Below are positions 1-8,960 of a stretch of DNA of 64,000 nucleotides, in pieces. How positions within the stretch are numbered: position 1 is the first letter of the stretch; every line of letters starts with the position of its first letter. The notes below the pieces were generated by a model, which saw only the letters and a list, made by a program, of their open reading frames with translations, did not search any database and had not been told where the DNA came from. The DNA comes from Gammaproteobacteria bacterium (GTDB lineage Bacteria > Pseudomonadota > Gammaproteobacteria > Steroidobacterales > Steroidobacteraceae). The position numbers and the translations under genes are program-made. Where the stretch lies: assembly GCA_003164785.1 (NCBI GenBank), contig PLUE01000032.1, positions 22,393 through 86,392 on the forward strand. The letters are read 5' to 3'.

Positions 1-785
1 GCGGTCTCGAATCCATACGTGGACCAGGCGGCCAGGAACATCCCGCCCGCCAGCACCGTGATCCCTGACAGGTTCCAGGTGCCGTCAATCACCCGGCCCA
101 CGGTGTCATGCGCCAGCGGCACCAGGGGGAAGAAGTTCGCCTTGACCATGTCGCCGGTGAGGATGGGCACGACCCCGATGAGAATCAGCGGAATCATGGC
201 CGAAATACCGAGGATCTTGGTCGTGTTGGCGGACCGTAGGATGCCGCCGTCCTGAACGGCCTTCACCGCGAACATGAGGATGGCGCCCAACAAGAACACC
301 GCATTGATGCGCAGGCTCAGACCGGTCTTGATGGCGCCCAGATCCAGCAGCGTGATCTGCCAGGTATTGACCATGGCGTCCGGCGCGAACAAGGCGTTCA
401 AAATGTAGCCCGCGGCGAAGGCCGAACCGGTGGCCTGGACGGGCGACCACGCGAACCAATTGCACCACACGGAGATCGGGGCGATGATCTTGCTGTACCT
501 CACCCAGGCGATCGCGCCGTAGACCGAGGTGCCGCCCGATTTGTTCGGGAACAGCCCCGCGATTTCCGCGTAAACGAACGATTGGACGAAGCCGAGTCCG
601 ATCGATGCCGCCCAGATCAACCAAGAGAGTTTGCCGACGGTCGCCGCCACGGCGCCGATCGAAAACAGCACCAGCGGCGGTACGCCGCTGGCCACCCAGA
701 AGGCGCCGGTCCAGTCGATGCCACGTTCCAGTCCGTCGCTATTGCTCGTGACCGGCGTGACGACAACGTCGATGCTGGCACTCAT
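1..785 (-). CDS. APC-family amino acid/amine permease (3' end cut by window edge)
   Basis: Integral inner-membrane permease of the amino acid-polyamine-organocation type. Reading the minus strand from ATG at 785 gives MSASIDVVVTPVTS and then a chain of hydrophobic helices. The family-like sequence FPNKSGGTSVYGAIAW lies after the second helix, where APC proteins carry the conserved glycine-rich stretch. About 261 residues are present and the frame is still open at base 1, so the carboxyl half lies outside the window. The gene diverges from an XRE-cupin regulator starting at 1091, a usual arrangement for a locally regulated uptake system. The neighbouring GlnT/GlxBCD operon suggests an amine or amino acid as substrate; that is an inference from context only. 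Confidence 0.8.
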   Translation of the reverse strand, partial: MSASIDVVVTPVTSNSDGLERGIDWTGAFWVASGVPPLVLFSIGAVAATVGKLSWLIWAASIGLGFVQSFVYAEIAGLFPNKSGGTSVYGAIAWVRYSKIIAPISVWCNWFAWSPVQATGSAFAAGYILNALFAPDAMVNTWQITLLDLGAIKTGLSLRINAVFLLGAILMFAVKAVQDGGILRSANTTKILGISAMIPLILIGVVPILTGDMVKANFFPLVPLAHDTVGRVIDGTWNLSGITVLAGGMFLAAWSTYGFET

Positions 786-1000
786 GTGACTGATCGTTTG
801 GAATAGAGAATGCCGTGGTTAGGGTCGCGCGCCATGCTCTTGGATCCTCTGTTGCGGTAGTCGAAATGTGCTAGGTTGATGGCGCACACCGCTCACGGGA
901 TTCGTATCATATTGAGGTCCGGCTGCGCTCGCCAGCGCGCGCGGTGGGTCTGAATCAGGGTCGCTGGCATCGGAAACAAATATCACGCTAGTAACTGTAG

Positions 1001-1019
1001 TGCAAATAAATTACGTGCA
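1001..1019. promoter_or_regulatory. Possible operator: AT-rich dyad upstream of the first XRE-cupin gene
   Basis: The 305-bp divergent region 786-1090 holds no gene. At 1001-1019 it carries a 19-bp partial palindrome of the form TGCA-nn-TAA-n-TTA-nn-TGCA, which stands out in GC-rich surroundings. The position, about 70 bp before the regulator start and 215 bp before the permease start, suits an operator for the adjacent helix-turn-helix protein. No promoter hexamers are clear enough to call. Functional assignment is inference. Confidence 0.35.
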
Positions 1020-1090
1020 GTGTAAATTGGGCGCGAAGCGCATGGAAGCGTCTTTGCGCGGGAAGCTCAAAGAAACATCGCGAGGGTAGC

Positions 1091-1744
1091 GTGGCCCGTT
1101 TTTCCAAAAAGTCGATGACCGGTGGGGCGTCAGCGCCTGCGTTGGTCTCCAGTACCCCCGCACCAGGCCAATTGCCGCCCAGTGTCGGGCGCCAATTGGG
1201 CGCTGTCGCCAGACGCGTTCGGGAAGGGCAGGGACTGACCTTGACCGACGTCGCGACCACGGCGGGTATCAGTGCGGGCATGCTGAGCCGACTCGAGACC
1301 GGTCATGTAACCCCCAGCTTGGAAACGTTGGTGGCGCTGGCCGCTGCGCTGGGCGTCAGACCGGCGCTTCTGCTCCAAGAGGTGGGCGGTGATGAGGAGG
1401 GCGCCCAGCGTGTTCCCGCTGGCCAGGGACTCGAGGTGGTGCGGCGCGGCACCCGTCGCGGCCATACCTATCACCTCCTGGCGGCGCAACGCGGTCCGCG
1501 GAAATCCTTCGAGCCTTTTCTAGTGACGCTGACCGACAAGAGCGAGGTGTTCCCCGGGTTTCAGCATCCGGGAACGGAGTTCATTTACATCCTGGCGGGG
1601 GCACTGACCTATCGCCATGGCAGCCATAGCTACCCGCTGGCTCCCGGCGACAGCCTGAGCTTTCGCGGGGATGTCCCGCATGGCCCGGAGACGCTGGACA
1701 AGGTGCCGATCCGAATGCTGTCGATCATCATTTACGACGAGTGA
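1091..1744 (+). CDS. XRE-family regulator with C-terminal cupin sensor domain
   Basis: Cytoplasmic transcription factor of 217 residues, starting at GTG. Residues about 35-90 form an XRE/Cro helix-turn-helix, with the recognition region seen in TLTDVATTAGISAGMLSRLE. The carboxyl half is a cupin barrel (FQHPGTEFIYILAG and LAPGDSLSFRGDVPHG), the usual ligand pocket in PuuR-like regulators of amine and amino acid genes. It diverges from the APC permease. It is a close paralogue of the protein encoded at 5734-6429: the stretch RRGTRRGHTYHLLAAQRGPR is shared almost exactly. The ligand cannot be told from sequence; an amine or amino acid fits the neighbourhood. Confidence 0.88.
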   Translation: MARFSKKSMTGGASAPALVSSTPAPGQLPPSVGRQLGAVARRVREGQGLTLTDVATTAGISAGMLSRLETGHVTPSLETLVALAAALGVRPALLLQEVGGDEEGAQRVPAGQGLEVVRRGTRRGHTYHLLAAQRGPRKSFEPFLVTLTDKSEVFPGFQHPGTEFIYILAGALTYRHGSHSYPLAPGDSLSFRGDVPHGPETLDKVPIRMLSIIIYDE

Positions 1745-1754
1745 TTCTGCGGCG

Positions 1755-2258
1755 TCATGACTGACGTGAGCTTTTCTTGACGCCGGACCGTGCCAGGCGC
1801 CGCAGTCCCACCAGCATGGCCTTGTCGGGGAACGCGCGCCGCGGAATGGCGTGAATCGCTCCCGTGTGTTGCTGCAGGAGCACGATGCGCTCGTTCTCCT
1901 TCAGTGCCTTCAAGTCGGACCAGAGGATTCTTTCGGTCATCGCCGCCGCCGGCGCGATGGTGATCCCGCGGTCATCCCAGGATGCCGCCGTACGCCGCCG
2001 CAAGGTCGGATTCCGTTGGTACGCCTCGGTCGCCGTCTGCCGCACCTTGCCGATCTGCGTGAGACGAAACCCGCCCAGGCAGGCCGTGAGCCCGATGAGC
2101 AGCGGCAGCATGTTGTAACTCCAGGGAGAGACGGACCATGCCAGCATGGCCGCGTTGACGGCGGCAAACAGACCCAGTTCGACCCGGGGGCGAATGCCGA
2201 TGGCGAGCAGCCTCGCCGACGCGATGTCCTCCGGCTCGAGGGTGTATTCGACGAACAC
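1755..2258 (-). CDS. YcxB-like small membrane protein
   Basis: Protein of 167 residues with two hydrophobic segments near residues 25-65 (for example VELGLFAAVNAAMLAWSV, then LLIGLTACLGGF). A soluble tail follows, containing WDDRGITI...ILWSDLKALKENERIVLL. The paired helices followed by a WSDL-like tail resemble the YcxB-like family, whose function is unknown. It starts only 5 bases after the stop of the PQQ dehydrogenase on the same strand, so the two are probably co-transcribed. It converges with the XRE-cupin gene at 1744. The family assignment is from memory of the pattern. Confidence 0.6.
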   Translation of the reverse strand: MFVEYTLEPEDIASARLLAIGIRPRVELGLFAAVNAAMLAWSVSPWSYNMLPLLIGLTACLGGFRLTQIGKVRQTATEAYQRNPTLRRRTAASWDDRGITIAPAAAMTERILWSDLKALKENERIVLLQQHTGAIHAIPRRAFPDKAMLVGLRRLARSGVKKSSRQS

Positions 2259-2263
2259 GGGCG

Positions 2264-4486
2264 CTAGTGCTGCGGTGACTTCGCCTCCTGCGCCCGGTAT
2301 GCCACCCAGCTCTGATCGATCAGGTAGGCATGAATGTTGTCGACGTCGGACTCGCTCAAGAGATCGTCGAAGCGCTCCATGCCGGCGGCCGCGAGCGCGC
2401 CGTGGAGCACAATGTCCTTGAACGCGGCGTGCAGTCCGGGATTGAGCCGGCGCAGGTCAGGGGTTATGTTCAAGTCGAGCACGTGGCATCGGGAGCATTC
2501 CTCGACGAATTTGATCTCGCCGTCATGGATGGCCTGCGGGCTCGAGGTCTGTTCCGGCGGCTTGTCGAAAGGCTCGACCACGCGGGCAGCGGGTGTGGGC
2601 ACCCGGCCGCCCCCGAGTTTGAACGCGATGATGCGATTGGTGTTCTCGTACTTGGTCGCGGCGCTGCTGGGTGGTATCGAACCCACGGAAATGCCCGTGC
2701 CGCCGTAGCCCGCCTGGACCGCGACGAACTGCTCGCCGTTGACTGCGTAGGTGGTCGGCGCCGCCATGATGTGGCTTCCGGTCTGGATGATTTTGAGCAC
2801 CTTGCCGGTATCGGCGGCGTATACCCACAGACCGCCGCTGCCGCGGCCCTGGAAAACGAGATTGCCGGCCGTCGAGGTGACTCCGCCGTCATAGCCGCGG
2901 ATGCCGGAGGAAGTCTCGTGCTCCCAGACGGTTTTCTGCGCCACGGGGTCCCAGGCGCGCAGCAATTCGCGGACCGGCTTCACTTTGCGCGCGCTCTTGA
3001 TGTCCTTCAGGTCGGGTACGGCGCCGTACAGGCGCTTCAAGTCGGCGGCGTCGTAGGTGTCGTCGGCGAGGATGCCGTTGGCGGTGAAAAACCCGTCGAG
3101 ATACTTCACCTCGCCGCCGTTGTGGAGCATATCGACCCACACGGCGGGCGCATCGATCACCGGGATGTACACCAGATGCGTCTGGGCGCTCAGGGACATG
3201 GGATTCCAGGTATGTGCACCGGCCCAGGAAGGATAAATGGCCTTGGGTGAGGAGTACCAGTCGGATTCCTTGGTCATGATCGGGCGCCCGGTTTTCATGT
3301 CGATGCCCGTGGTCCAGTTGACGAAGCTGAAATTCTTGGCCGATAGCAGCTTGCCGGTCTTGCGGTCGAGCACGTAAAAGAAACCGTTCTTGTTGGCCTG
3401 CAGGAGGACCGGCGTGTCGGCGCTGCCGACGGCCAAGGTGGCGAGGATCATCTTCTGGGTCGAGTCGAAGTCCCAGCTGTCGCGCGGTGTGGTCTGGTAG
3501 TACCAGGCGAGCTTTCCGGTGTCGGCATGCAGCGCGATGATGGATGCGGTGTACAGGCTGTCCAGCCTGGCATCGCCCAACTGCCGAAGATCGTAGGGCG
3601 CCGCATTGGAGGTGCCGAAGTACAGCAATTTCAGCGCAGGGTCGTAGCCAAAGCCGTCCCATACGGTGCCGCCGAGCTTGAACTGCGGACCACGCGTCGC
3701 ATCCCAGGTCTTGGCCGCCGCGGCGAGCACGGGATCCTCGAGCGGCTGCCCGACGGCAGGCGGGACCGTGTAGAAGCGCCACTTGAACTTGCCGGTGTCG
3801 AGGTCGTATGCCGACACGTAGCCGCGGACGCCGCCACGCCCCATGTCGGCGCCGGCATTGCCGATGACCACGACATCGCCGGCGATCTGTGGTGCGCCGG
3901 TGCTGGCGTAGGGGAGCTTGTGATCCACGATGGTGTCCGCTTCCCAGACCCTCTTTCCGGTGGCCGCATCGATGGCATGCAGCCGCCCATCACCCGAAGC
4001 GACGTAGACCTTCTTCTTCCAAACCGCCACGCCGCGATTCACCAGATCGCAGCAGGGATTGCGGCCGGCGAAGAAATCGCTTTTCGGGTCGTAGCGCCAG
4101 AGTTCCTTGCCCGTCGCCGCATCGACGGCGTAGACGTAGCCCCAGGTGCCGGAGGTATACATGACTCCATCGATCACCACGGGCGTGGCTTCCTGCCCGC
4201 GGAGGGGCGCGCCCAGATCGTAGGTCCACGCAAAGCCCAAGTCCTTGGCGTTCGCGGCGTTGATCGTGGACAGCGGGGAGTAATACGTACCGTCTTGGTC
4301 GCGGCCGCCGGTGTACCAATTCTGCGGTTCGGCGTCGGCGCCCGGCGCAGAGGTGGAGGTGCTCGCCGTTGCGGCGAGCGCCTCGCCCCAGCCCAACAGC
4401 AGTGTGGCACCGAGCAATATCCCGGCGCCGGACAGATTCCCGGAGGTGCGCGACCGGGCGCGGATCGGCTTCGAATGTCGTGGCAA
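2264..4486 (-). CDS. PQQ-dependent alcohol dehydrogenase with fused cytochrome c domain (quinohemoprotein)
   Basis: Periplasmic quinohemoprotein of 740 residues. A signal peptide (about 1-40) is followed by repeated beta-propeller blades such as YAVDAATGKELWRYDP. The vicinal disulfide pair Cys145-Cys146 (NPCCDLVNRG) is the hallmark of this enzyme class. The predicted active-site Asp is 339 in SWDFD, and Asn294 in GTSNAAP is a metal ligand. A carboxyl domain carries haem motif CSRCH at 664-668, so electrons from alcohol oxidation would pass to the fused cytochrome. The ligand normally Glu in GNAGAE is Asp214 here, followed by a two-residue insertion, and Asp341 sits two residues after the catalytic Asp as in lanthanide enzymes. 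It lies 47 bases behind the MFS gene and just before the YcxB-like gene. No PQQ synthesis genes are in the window. Substrate unknown. Confidence 0.9.
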   Translation of the reverse strand: MPRHSKPIRARSRTSGNLSGAGILLGATLLLGWGEALAATASTSTSAPGADAEPQNWYTGGRDQDGTYYSPLSTINAANAKDLGFAWTYDLGAPLRGQEATPVVIDGVMYTSGTWGYVYAVDAATGKELWRYDPKSDFFAGRNPCCDLVNRGVAVWKKKVYVASGDGRLHAIDAATGKRVWEADTIVDHKLPYASTGAPQIAGDVVVIGNAGADMGRGGVRGYVSAYDLDTGKFKWRFYTVPPAVGQPLEDPVLAAAAKTWDATRGPQFKLGGTVWDGFGYDPALKLLYFGTSNAAPYDLRQLGDARLDSLYTASIIALHADTGKLAWYYQTTPRDSWDFDSTQKMILATLAVGSADTPVLLQANKNGFFYVLDRKTGKLLSAKNFSFVNWTTGIDMKTGRPIMTKESDWYSSPKAIYPSWAGAHTWNPMSLSAQTHLVYIPVIDAPAVWVDMLHNGGEVKYLDGFFTANGILADDTYDAADLKRLYGAVPDLKDIKSARKVKPVRELLRAWDPVAQKTVWEHETSSGIRGYDGGVTSTAGNLVFQGRGSGGLWVYAADTGKVLKIIQTGSHIMAAPTTYAVNGEQFVAVQAGYGGTGISVGSIPPSSAATKYENTNRIIAFKLGGGRVPTPAARVVEPFDKPPEQTSSPQAIHDGEIKFVEECSRCHVLDLNITPDLRRLNPGLHAAFKDIVLHGALAAAGMERFDDLLSESDVDNIHAYLIDQSWVAYRAQEAKSPQH

Positions 4487-4533
4487 GACTTAGGTCTCCT
4501 ATGGGGCGAGGCGTGAGATGAAGGCCAACGTTA

Positions 4534-5691
4534 TCATGCACGCCGTTCGGCGCGCGTGGCGAGGACGAAACCGAGCGCCATGATCCACAGCACCGCGGTC
4601 ATGGCCGAGGGGCCGAGACGCTGCATGACGACCCCGGTGGCGGCAGGTCCGACGCTGCTCGCCAGATTCCACGTCAGCGCGATCAGGCCGGACGCGCGTA
4701 GCAGGGCGGCGCCGCTGAAACGCTCACCGCTCGACACCATCGACAACGTGTAAACGGATCCCGCGACGCCGCCCAGGAGGTAAAGATACAGCTCCCAAAG
4801 TCCGGGCACGGCGATCATCACGGGCAGCAGCGGCAACAGGACGCACATCGCCAGGCCGCTCAAACGGTGCACCCGGGCACGCCCGTAGCGGTCCGCGAGC
4901 GATCCTGCGGCGAACTGCAGGGTCGCGTCGCCGAGGAACACGATGATCACGGCGGCGAGGGCACGGCCCTGGGTGAGGCCGCGATCGAGCGCGAAAATCG
5001 GCAGAAAGCTCAGGATGATATTGTCGAAGGCGGCGAACAGACCCGCGCCGGCGACGATTGCCGGGGCAGTGCGGACGATGGTGAGCCACGATGCGGCTGC
5101 ATCCTTGGCGCCGTTGCCGAGGGCGTCGGGGGTGGCGATGGAAGCATCCTGTGCCACGGCGATGCCGGGAATTCCCAGCAAGAAGACGCCACCGCAGATC
5201 AGGAATGCTTGGTTTGGCGCGCCGGTGAGGGCATTGCTCAACAGCGGTCCGAGTACCTGACACAGCGAAAAGCTGGTCGAATAAATCGCGACCACCCGGC
5301 CGCGCACGGCGTCACCGGGCAGGGTGTTGATCCAAGCCTCTCCCAGGACGAACAGCGGGGCCATGGATGCACCGAACAAGGCGCGCAAGGCTGCCCAAGC
5401 CCACAAGCTGTCGACGTATTGCAGCAGCATGACCGACGCCGCGGCGATGGCCACGCAGCAGAGCATGACCCGCCGGCGTCCAAAACGCAGGGTGGCGGCC
5501 GGCGAGGCGAGCGTTCCGAGTACGCCGCCGAGTGCCGAGACCGCCACCATCCAGCCGACCACCTCGGGACCGAAACCATGCGCGGTCAATGTCAGTGCCG
5601 CCAGCGGGAGCGTGCTGCCCACACCGATGCCGAGCACGGCCACGCTGGCGGTTACCGCGAGAAAATCGCGCAATAAATGTCTTTCGAGCAT
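4534..5691 (-). CDS. MFS transporter
   Basis: Inner-membrane carrier of 385 residues with about twelve hydrophobic helices. The typical loop between helices 2 and 3 is visible (SPAATLRFGRRRVMLCC), and the second half repeats it (GSLADRYGRARVHRLSG). The sequence GVLGTLASPAATLRFGRRR resembles the YcaD/UMF small-solute group, but the substrate is not readable. It sits between the second XRE-cupin regulator (42 bases upstream) and the PQQ dehydrogenase (47 bases downstream) on the same strand. That suggests an operon under local control which moves the substrate or product of the dehydrogenase. Confidence 0.85.
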   Translation of the reverse strand: MLERHLLRDFLAVTASVAVLGIGVGSTLPLAALTLTAHGFGPEVVGWMVAVSALGGVLGTLASPAATLRFGRRRVMLCCVAIAAASVMLLQYVDSLWAWAALRALFGASMAPLFVLGEAWINTLPGDAVRGRVVAIYSTSFSLCQVLGPLLSNALTGAPNQAFLICGGVFLLGIPGIAVAQDASIATPDALGNGAKDAAASWLTIVRTAPAIVAGAGLFAAFDNIILSFLPIFALDRGLTQGRALAAVIIVFLGDATLQFAAGSLADRYGRARVHRLSGLAMCVLLPLLPVMIAVPGLWELYLYLLGGVAGSVYTLSMVSSGERFSGAALLRASGLIALTWNLASSVGPAATGVVMQRLGPSAMTAVLWIMALGFVLATRAERRA

Positions 5692-5733
5692 GAATGGGCG
5701 GCCTGCCGGGCGCCGGGCCGGGGGGCGTGGCGC

Positions 5734-6429
5734 CTACTCTTCTTCGTTGGCGTAGATGATCAGCGACAGCATGCGGATCGGCACCTTTTCCAGGCGTTCC
5801 GGACCGTGTGCGACATCGCCGCGAAAGGTCAGCGTGTCCCCGGGCTTGAGCACGTACGAGTGCCGGCCGTGACGGTAGTGCAGAATGCCCGACAGCATGT
5901 GGATGAATTCGACGCCGGGATGCTGAAAGCCGGGAAACACTTCGCTGCGATCGTTCAAGGTGACGAGAAACGGCTCGAACACCTTGCGGGGGCCGCGTTG
6001 GGCCGCCAGCAAGTGATAGGTGTGCCCGCGACGCGTTCCGCTGCGGACGGTCTCGAGGCCCTCGCCGGCACGGATCAGCTGCGCTCCCCCATCATCCGCA
6101 CCGACGCGCTGCATGAGCGCGGACGCGGTGACGCCGAGGGCCTGGGACAGCGCCACGATGGTCTCCAGGCTCGGCGATACGCGGCCGGTTTCGAGCCTGC
6201 TCAGCATGGCGCTGCTGATGTCCGCGCGTCCGGCCACGTCGGCCAACGTTAGATTCTGGCTCTCGCGCAGCCGCCGGGCGGTGCGTCCCAGATCGATGGC
6301 CGGACTTTCGCTCCGATCGGCCGTCCCCCGGCGGTGCGCCGCGGCGGGGCGGCCCGCTGCGGGTCTGGCGCCCGTGGGTCTGACAGCCGGCGGGCGCGGC
6401 TGCCCCTTCAATTCAACCCGGCGCGCCAT
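5734..6429 (-). CDS. XRE-family regulator with C-terminal cupin sensor domain (paralogue of 1091-1744)
   Basis: Transcription factor of 231 residues: a basic, Pro/Ala-rich leader of about 45 residues, an XRE helix-turn-helix (TLADVAGRADISSAMLSRLE), then a cupin barrel (FQHPGVEFIHMLSG, LKPGDTLTFRGDVAHG). Over the last 180 residues it matches the protein from 1091-1744 closely, so the two arose by duplication and probably sense related ligands. It heads a minus-strand block with the MFS carrier and PQQ dehydrogenase, and diverges from the glnT operon across a 281-base gap. It is therefore the likely local regulator of both sides. Confidence 0.88.
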   Translation of the reverse strand: MARRVELKGQPRPPAVRPTGARPAAGRPAAAHRRGTADRSESPAIDLGRTARRLRESQNLTLADVAGRADISSAMLSRLETGRVSPSLETIVALSQALGVTASALMQRVGADDGGAQLIRAGEGLETVRSGTRRGHTYHLLAAQRGPRKVFEPFLVTLNDRSEVFPGFQHPGVEFIHMLSGILHYRHGRHSYVLKPGDTLTFRGDVAHGPERLEKVPIRMLSLIIYANEEE

Positions 6430-6478
6430 ATTCGCGATTGCACAAGACGCAAATTAAGTTGCTCCACAGTTAAAAATC

Positions 6479-6494
6479 GTGCTTATATTCGCAC
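6479..6494. promoter_or_regulatory. Possible operator dyad between the XRE-cupin gene and glnT
   Basis: A 16-bp imperfect palindrome, GTGC-TTATATTC-GCAC, lies 50 bases before the regulator start and 217 bases before glnT, in an AT-rich patch (6440-6500) of an otherwise GC-rich region. Like the dyad at 1001-1019, it has GC half-sites around an AT core. That would fit two paralogous regulators with related operators. I see no -24/-12 sigma-54 element in front of glnT. Low confidence. Confidence 0.25.
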
Positions 6495-6710
6495 ATGCCA
6501 GTTGTGCTGTTAACCGTCAATCGTCCCGCCGCATACCCTTAGAGCCCGATGCCCCCTCGATTACTGCGTTTCGGCCTGCGCAAGCATACGGAACCTTTGG
6601 ATGCCACGCGCGCGAGGGATGGCGGTGTCGGTGCGAGCGCTGCCTTACGATGCGGGTACCGGGCATAAGATTGTCATTGAATGCGGCGGTAGTTACACGG
6701 GAGTTTCGGT

Positions 6711-8045
6711 ATGAATCGAGAGCAGGCTCAGGAGTTCTTCAAGCAGAACCAGATCCGCTATGTTTTGGCCCAATTCGTCGACATTCATGGCTCGGCGAAA
6801 GCCAAGTCCGTGCCCGTCGAGCATTTGGACATGGTATTGAACGACGGGGCGGGCTTTGCCGGCTTCGCATTGTGGGGTTTCGGCATGGGGCCGGAGGGTC
6901 CGGACTACATGGCGGTGGGCGACCTGTCCACGCTGCAGGCCATTCCCTGGATGCCCGGCTACGCCCGTCTCATCTGCAACGGCGTGGTCAGCAAAAAGCC
7001 GTACCCGTATTGCTCGCGGGTGGCGCTCAAGAACCAGATCGCACGGCTGACGGAGCGCGGGCTGACCCTGTTCACCGGGATCGAGCCGGAGTTCATGCTG
7101 CTGCGCCGCGCCGCGGATGGCACCCTGGGACCTGCCGATCCCACCGACGATCTCGACAAGCCGTGCTACGACTACAAGGGTCTATACCGGACCCGCGAAG
7201 TGCTCGACGAGATGGTGAGCGGTCTGCGCGCGGTCGGCATCGACGTGTATCAGATCGATCATGAAGACGGCAACGGCCAATTCGAGATCAACTTTACCTA
7301 TGACGAGGCATTGAAATCGGCCGACAATTTCACGTTCGTGAAAATGGCCGCCAGCGAAGTGGCGCACAAGCACGGCATGATCGCCACGTTCATGCCGAAG
7401 CCCTTCTCGAACCGCACCGGCAGCGGTGCGCATTTCCATGTCTCCGTGGGTTCGGCCACCGTGAAGAATGCGTTCCATGACCCCGCCGACAAGTCCGGCA
7501 TGGGACTATCCACCATGGCCTACCAGTTCATGGCCGGCATCCTGGCGCACGCGCCCGCGTTCTGTGCGGTGGCGGCGCCGACGGTCAACTCGTACAAACG
7601 TCTGGTGGTGGGCCGTTCGCTGTCGGGCGCGACGTGGGCCCCTGCGTATATTGCCTACGGCGACAACAACCGCACGGCGTGCGTGCGGGTCCCGCACGGA
7701 CGCCTCGAGGTCAGACTGCCGGATTCGGGCTGCAATCCGTATCTCGTGACGGCGGCGCTCATCGCGGCCGGCCTCGACGGCATCGATCGCAAACTCGATC
7801 CGGGCCCGGCCCAGAACATCAATCTGTATCAGTTGTCGATGGAGGATCTGGCGGCCAAGGGAATCAAGGTGCTGCCGCAGTCCTTGCATGAAGCGATCAA
7901 CGCGCTCGAGCCGGACAGCGTGATTTGCAACGGCCTGGGGCCCGACCTGGCGCGCGAATTCATCCGCCTGAAGCGCATGGAGTGGACCGAGTACTCGCGT
8001 CACGTGTCCGATTGGGAATCCAAGCGCTACATGGAATTTTTTTAA
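6711..8045 (+). CDS. glnT: Glutamine synthetase family protein, GlnT / gamma-glutamylmethylamide synthetase type
   Basis: Cytoplasmic ATP-dependent ligase of 444 residues that joins ammonia or an amine to the gamma-carboxyl of glutamate. Family features are clear: GIEPEFMLL and [12 protein letters not shown] (metal-binding glutamates), [18 protein letters not shown], and the closing [21 protein letters not shown], where true GlnA has the NRSA loop. The length and the start [15 protein letters not shown] match the GlnT class rather than GlnA. It is followed at 18 bases by glxB, glxC and glxD. This set is what N-methylglutamate pathway bacteria use (gmaS with mgsABC), where the product is gamma-glutamylmethylamide. 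The amine used here is not proven. Confidence 0.87.
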   Translation: MNREQAQEFFKQNQIRYVLAQFVDIHGSAKAKSVPVEHLDMVLNDGAGFAGFALWGFGMGPEGPDYMAVGDLSTLQAIPWMPGYARLICNGVVSKKPYPYCSRVALKNQIARLTERGLTLFTGIEPEFMLLRRAADGTLGPADPTDDLDKPCYDYKGLYRTREVLDEMVSGLRAVGIDVYQIDHEDGNGQFEINFTYDEALKSADNFTFVKMAASEVAHKHGMIATFMPKPFSNRTGSGAHFHVSVGSATVKNAFHDPADKSGMGLSTMAYQFMAGILAHAPAFCAVAAPTVNSYKRLVVGRSLSGATWAPAYIAYGDNNRTACVRVPHGRLEVRLPDSGCNPYLVTAALIAAGLDGIDRKLDPGPAQNINLYQLSMEDLAAKGIKVLPQSLHEAINALEPDSVICNGLGPDLAREFIRLKRMEWTEYSRHVSDWESKRYMEFF

Positions 8046-8063
8046 GGTCTCAGGAGCCGTCGC

Positions 8064-8960
8064 ATGTGTGGAATAGTCGGTCTATTGGTCAAGAAGCCCG
8101 CGCTGCGGGATCAATTGGGCGCGCTGATGGTGCCCATGCTCACCGGCATGACGGAGCGAGGCCCCGATTCCGCGGGGCTAGCGGTGTACACCACGCCGGT
8201 GGCGGACGACCAGCGCAAGATAAGCCTGTACAGCGGCGAGCATGCCGTGGATTGGTCGGCACTGCTCGGCCGTGTCTCGCACGAGTTCCGCGAGCAGCAT
8301 GAGATCGCCGTGCACGGCAATCAAGCCGTGCTCACCACGGCGGCCGATGCCGACAAAGTGGTGTCGTGGCTGAAGCGCGCGGCGCCGTCGGTTGCCGTGC
8401 TGTCGGTGGGTCAATCCATCGACCTGTACAAGGACGTGGGGGCTCCGGCCGACATCGCGCGGCGCTACGAGTTCGGCTCGCTGCGCGGCACCCACCTGGT
8501 CGGTCACACGCGCATGGCCACCGAGTCGGCGGTCACCCCGGCGCATGCGCATCCGTTCACGGCGGGCCGCGACTTCTGCCTGGTGCACAACGGTTCCTTG
8601 TCGAATCCGCATCTGGTGCGCAAGCGCCTGGAGCCGCTGGGCATCACGTTCGAGACCGACAACGACACCGAAGCCGCCTGCCGATTCTTCGAGTGGCGGT
8701 TGCGGGAAGGCGATGACCTCGAGAAGGCCGTGGAGCGCGGCTTCAGCGAACTCGACGGCTTCTTCACGTTCCTGATGGGCACCGACAAGGAACTGCTGAT
8801 CGTGCGCGATGCGTTCGCGTGCAAACCGGCGGTGGTGGCGGAGACGGACGACTATGTCGCCATTGCGTCGGAATTCCGTTCCCTCGCGCACCTGCCCGAC
8901 ATCGGACATGCGTCGCTTTTCGAGCCCAAGCCGGAGGAGATCTATTCATGGCGAATTTGA
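8064..8960 (+). CDS. glxB: Class II glutamine amidotransferase, GlxB/MgsA-like
   Basis: Stand-alone type 2 glutamine amidotransferase domain of 298 residues. Met1 is followed by the catalytic Cys2 (MCGIVGLLV). GHTRMATES, HNGSLSNP and the late DGFFTFLMG are the usual glutaminase landmarks. It corresponds to the amino-terminal domain of glutamate synthase and would release the amine or ammonia from glutamine or a gamma-glutamylamide for the GlxD partner. The last 13 bases overlap the glxC start, so the two are translationally coupled. In methylotrophs the equivalent protein is N-methylglutamate synthase subunit A. Confidence 0.87.
   Translation: MCGIVGLLVKKPALRDQLGALMVPMLTGMTERGPDSAGLAVYTTPVADDQRKISLYSGEHAVDWSALLGRVSHEFREQHEIAVHGNQAVLTTAADADKVVSWLKRAAPSVAVLSVGQSIDLYKDVGAPADIARRYEFGSLRGTHLVGHTRMATESAVTPAHAHPFTAGRDFCLVHNGSLSNPHLVRKRLEPLGITFETDNDTEAACRFFEWRLREGDDLEKAVERGFSELDGFFTFLMGTDKELLIVRDAFACKPAVVAETDDYVAIASEFRSLAHLPDIGHASLFEPKPEEIYSWRI

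Noticed and set aside
3527..4516. A 329-codon open frame on the plus strand, opposite the PQQ dehydrogenase
   Set aside because: It is antisense to a gene with unmistakable family motifs, its product has no recognisable domain, and long antisense frames are expected in GC-rich codon-biased DNA.
6560..6710. A sigma-54 promoter (GG at -24, GC at -12) for glnT
   Set aside because: I looked for TGGCAC-N5-TTGC upstream of glnT and found no acceptable match.
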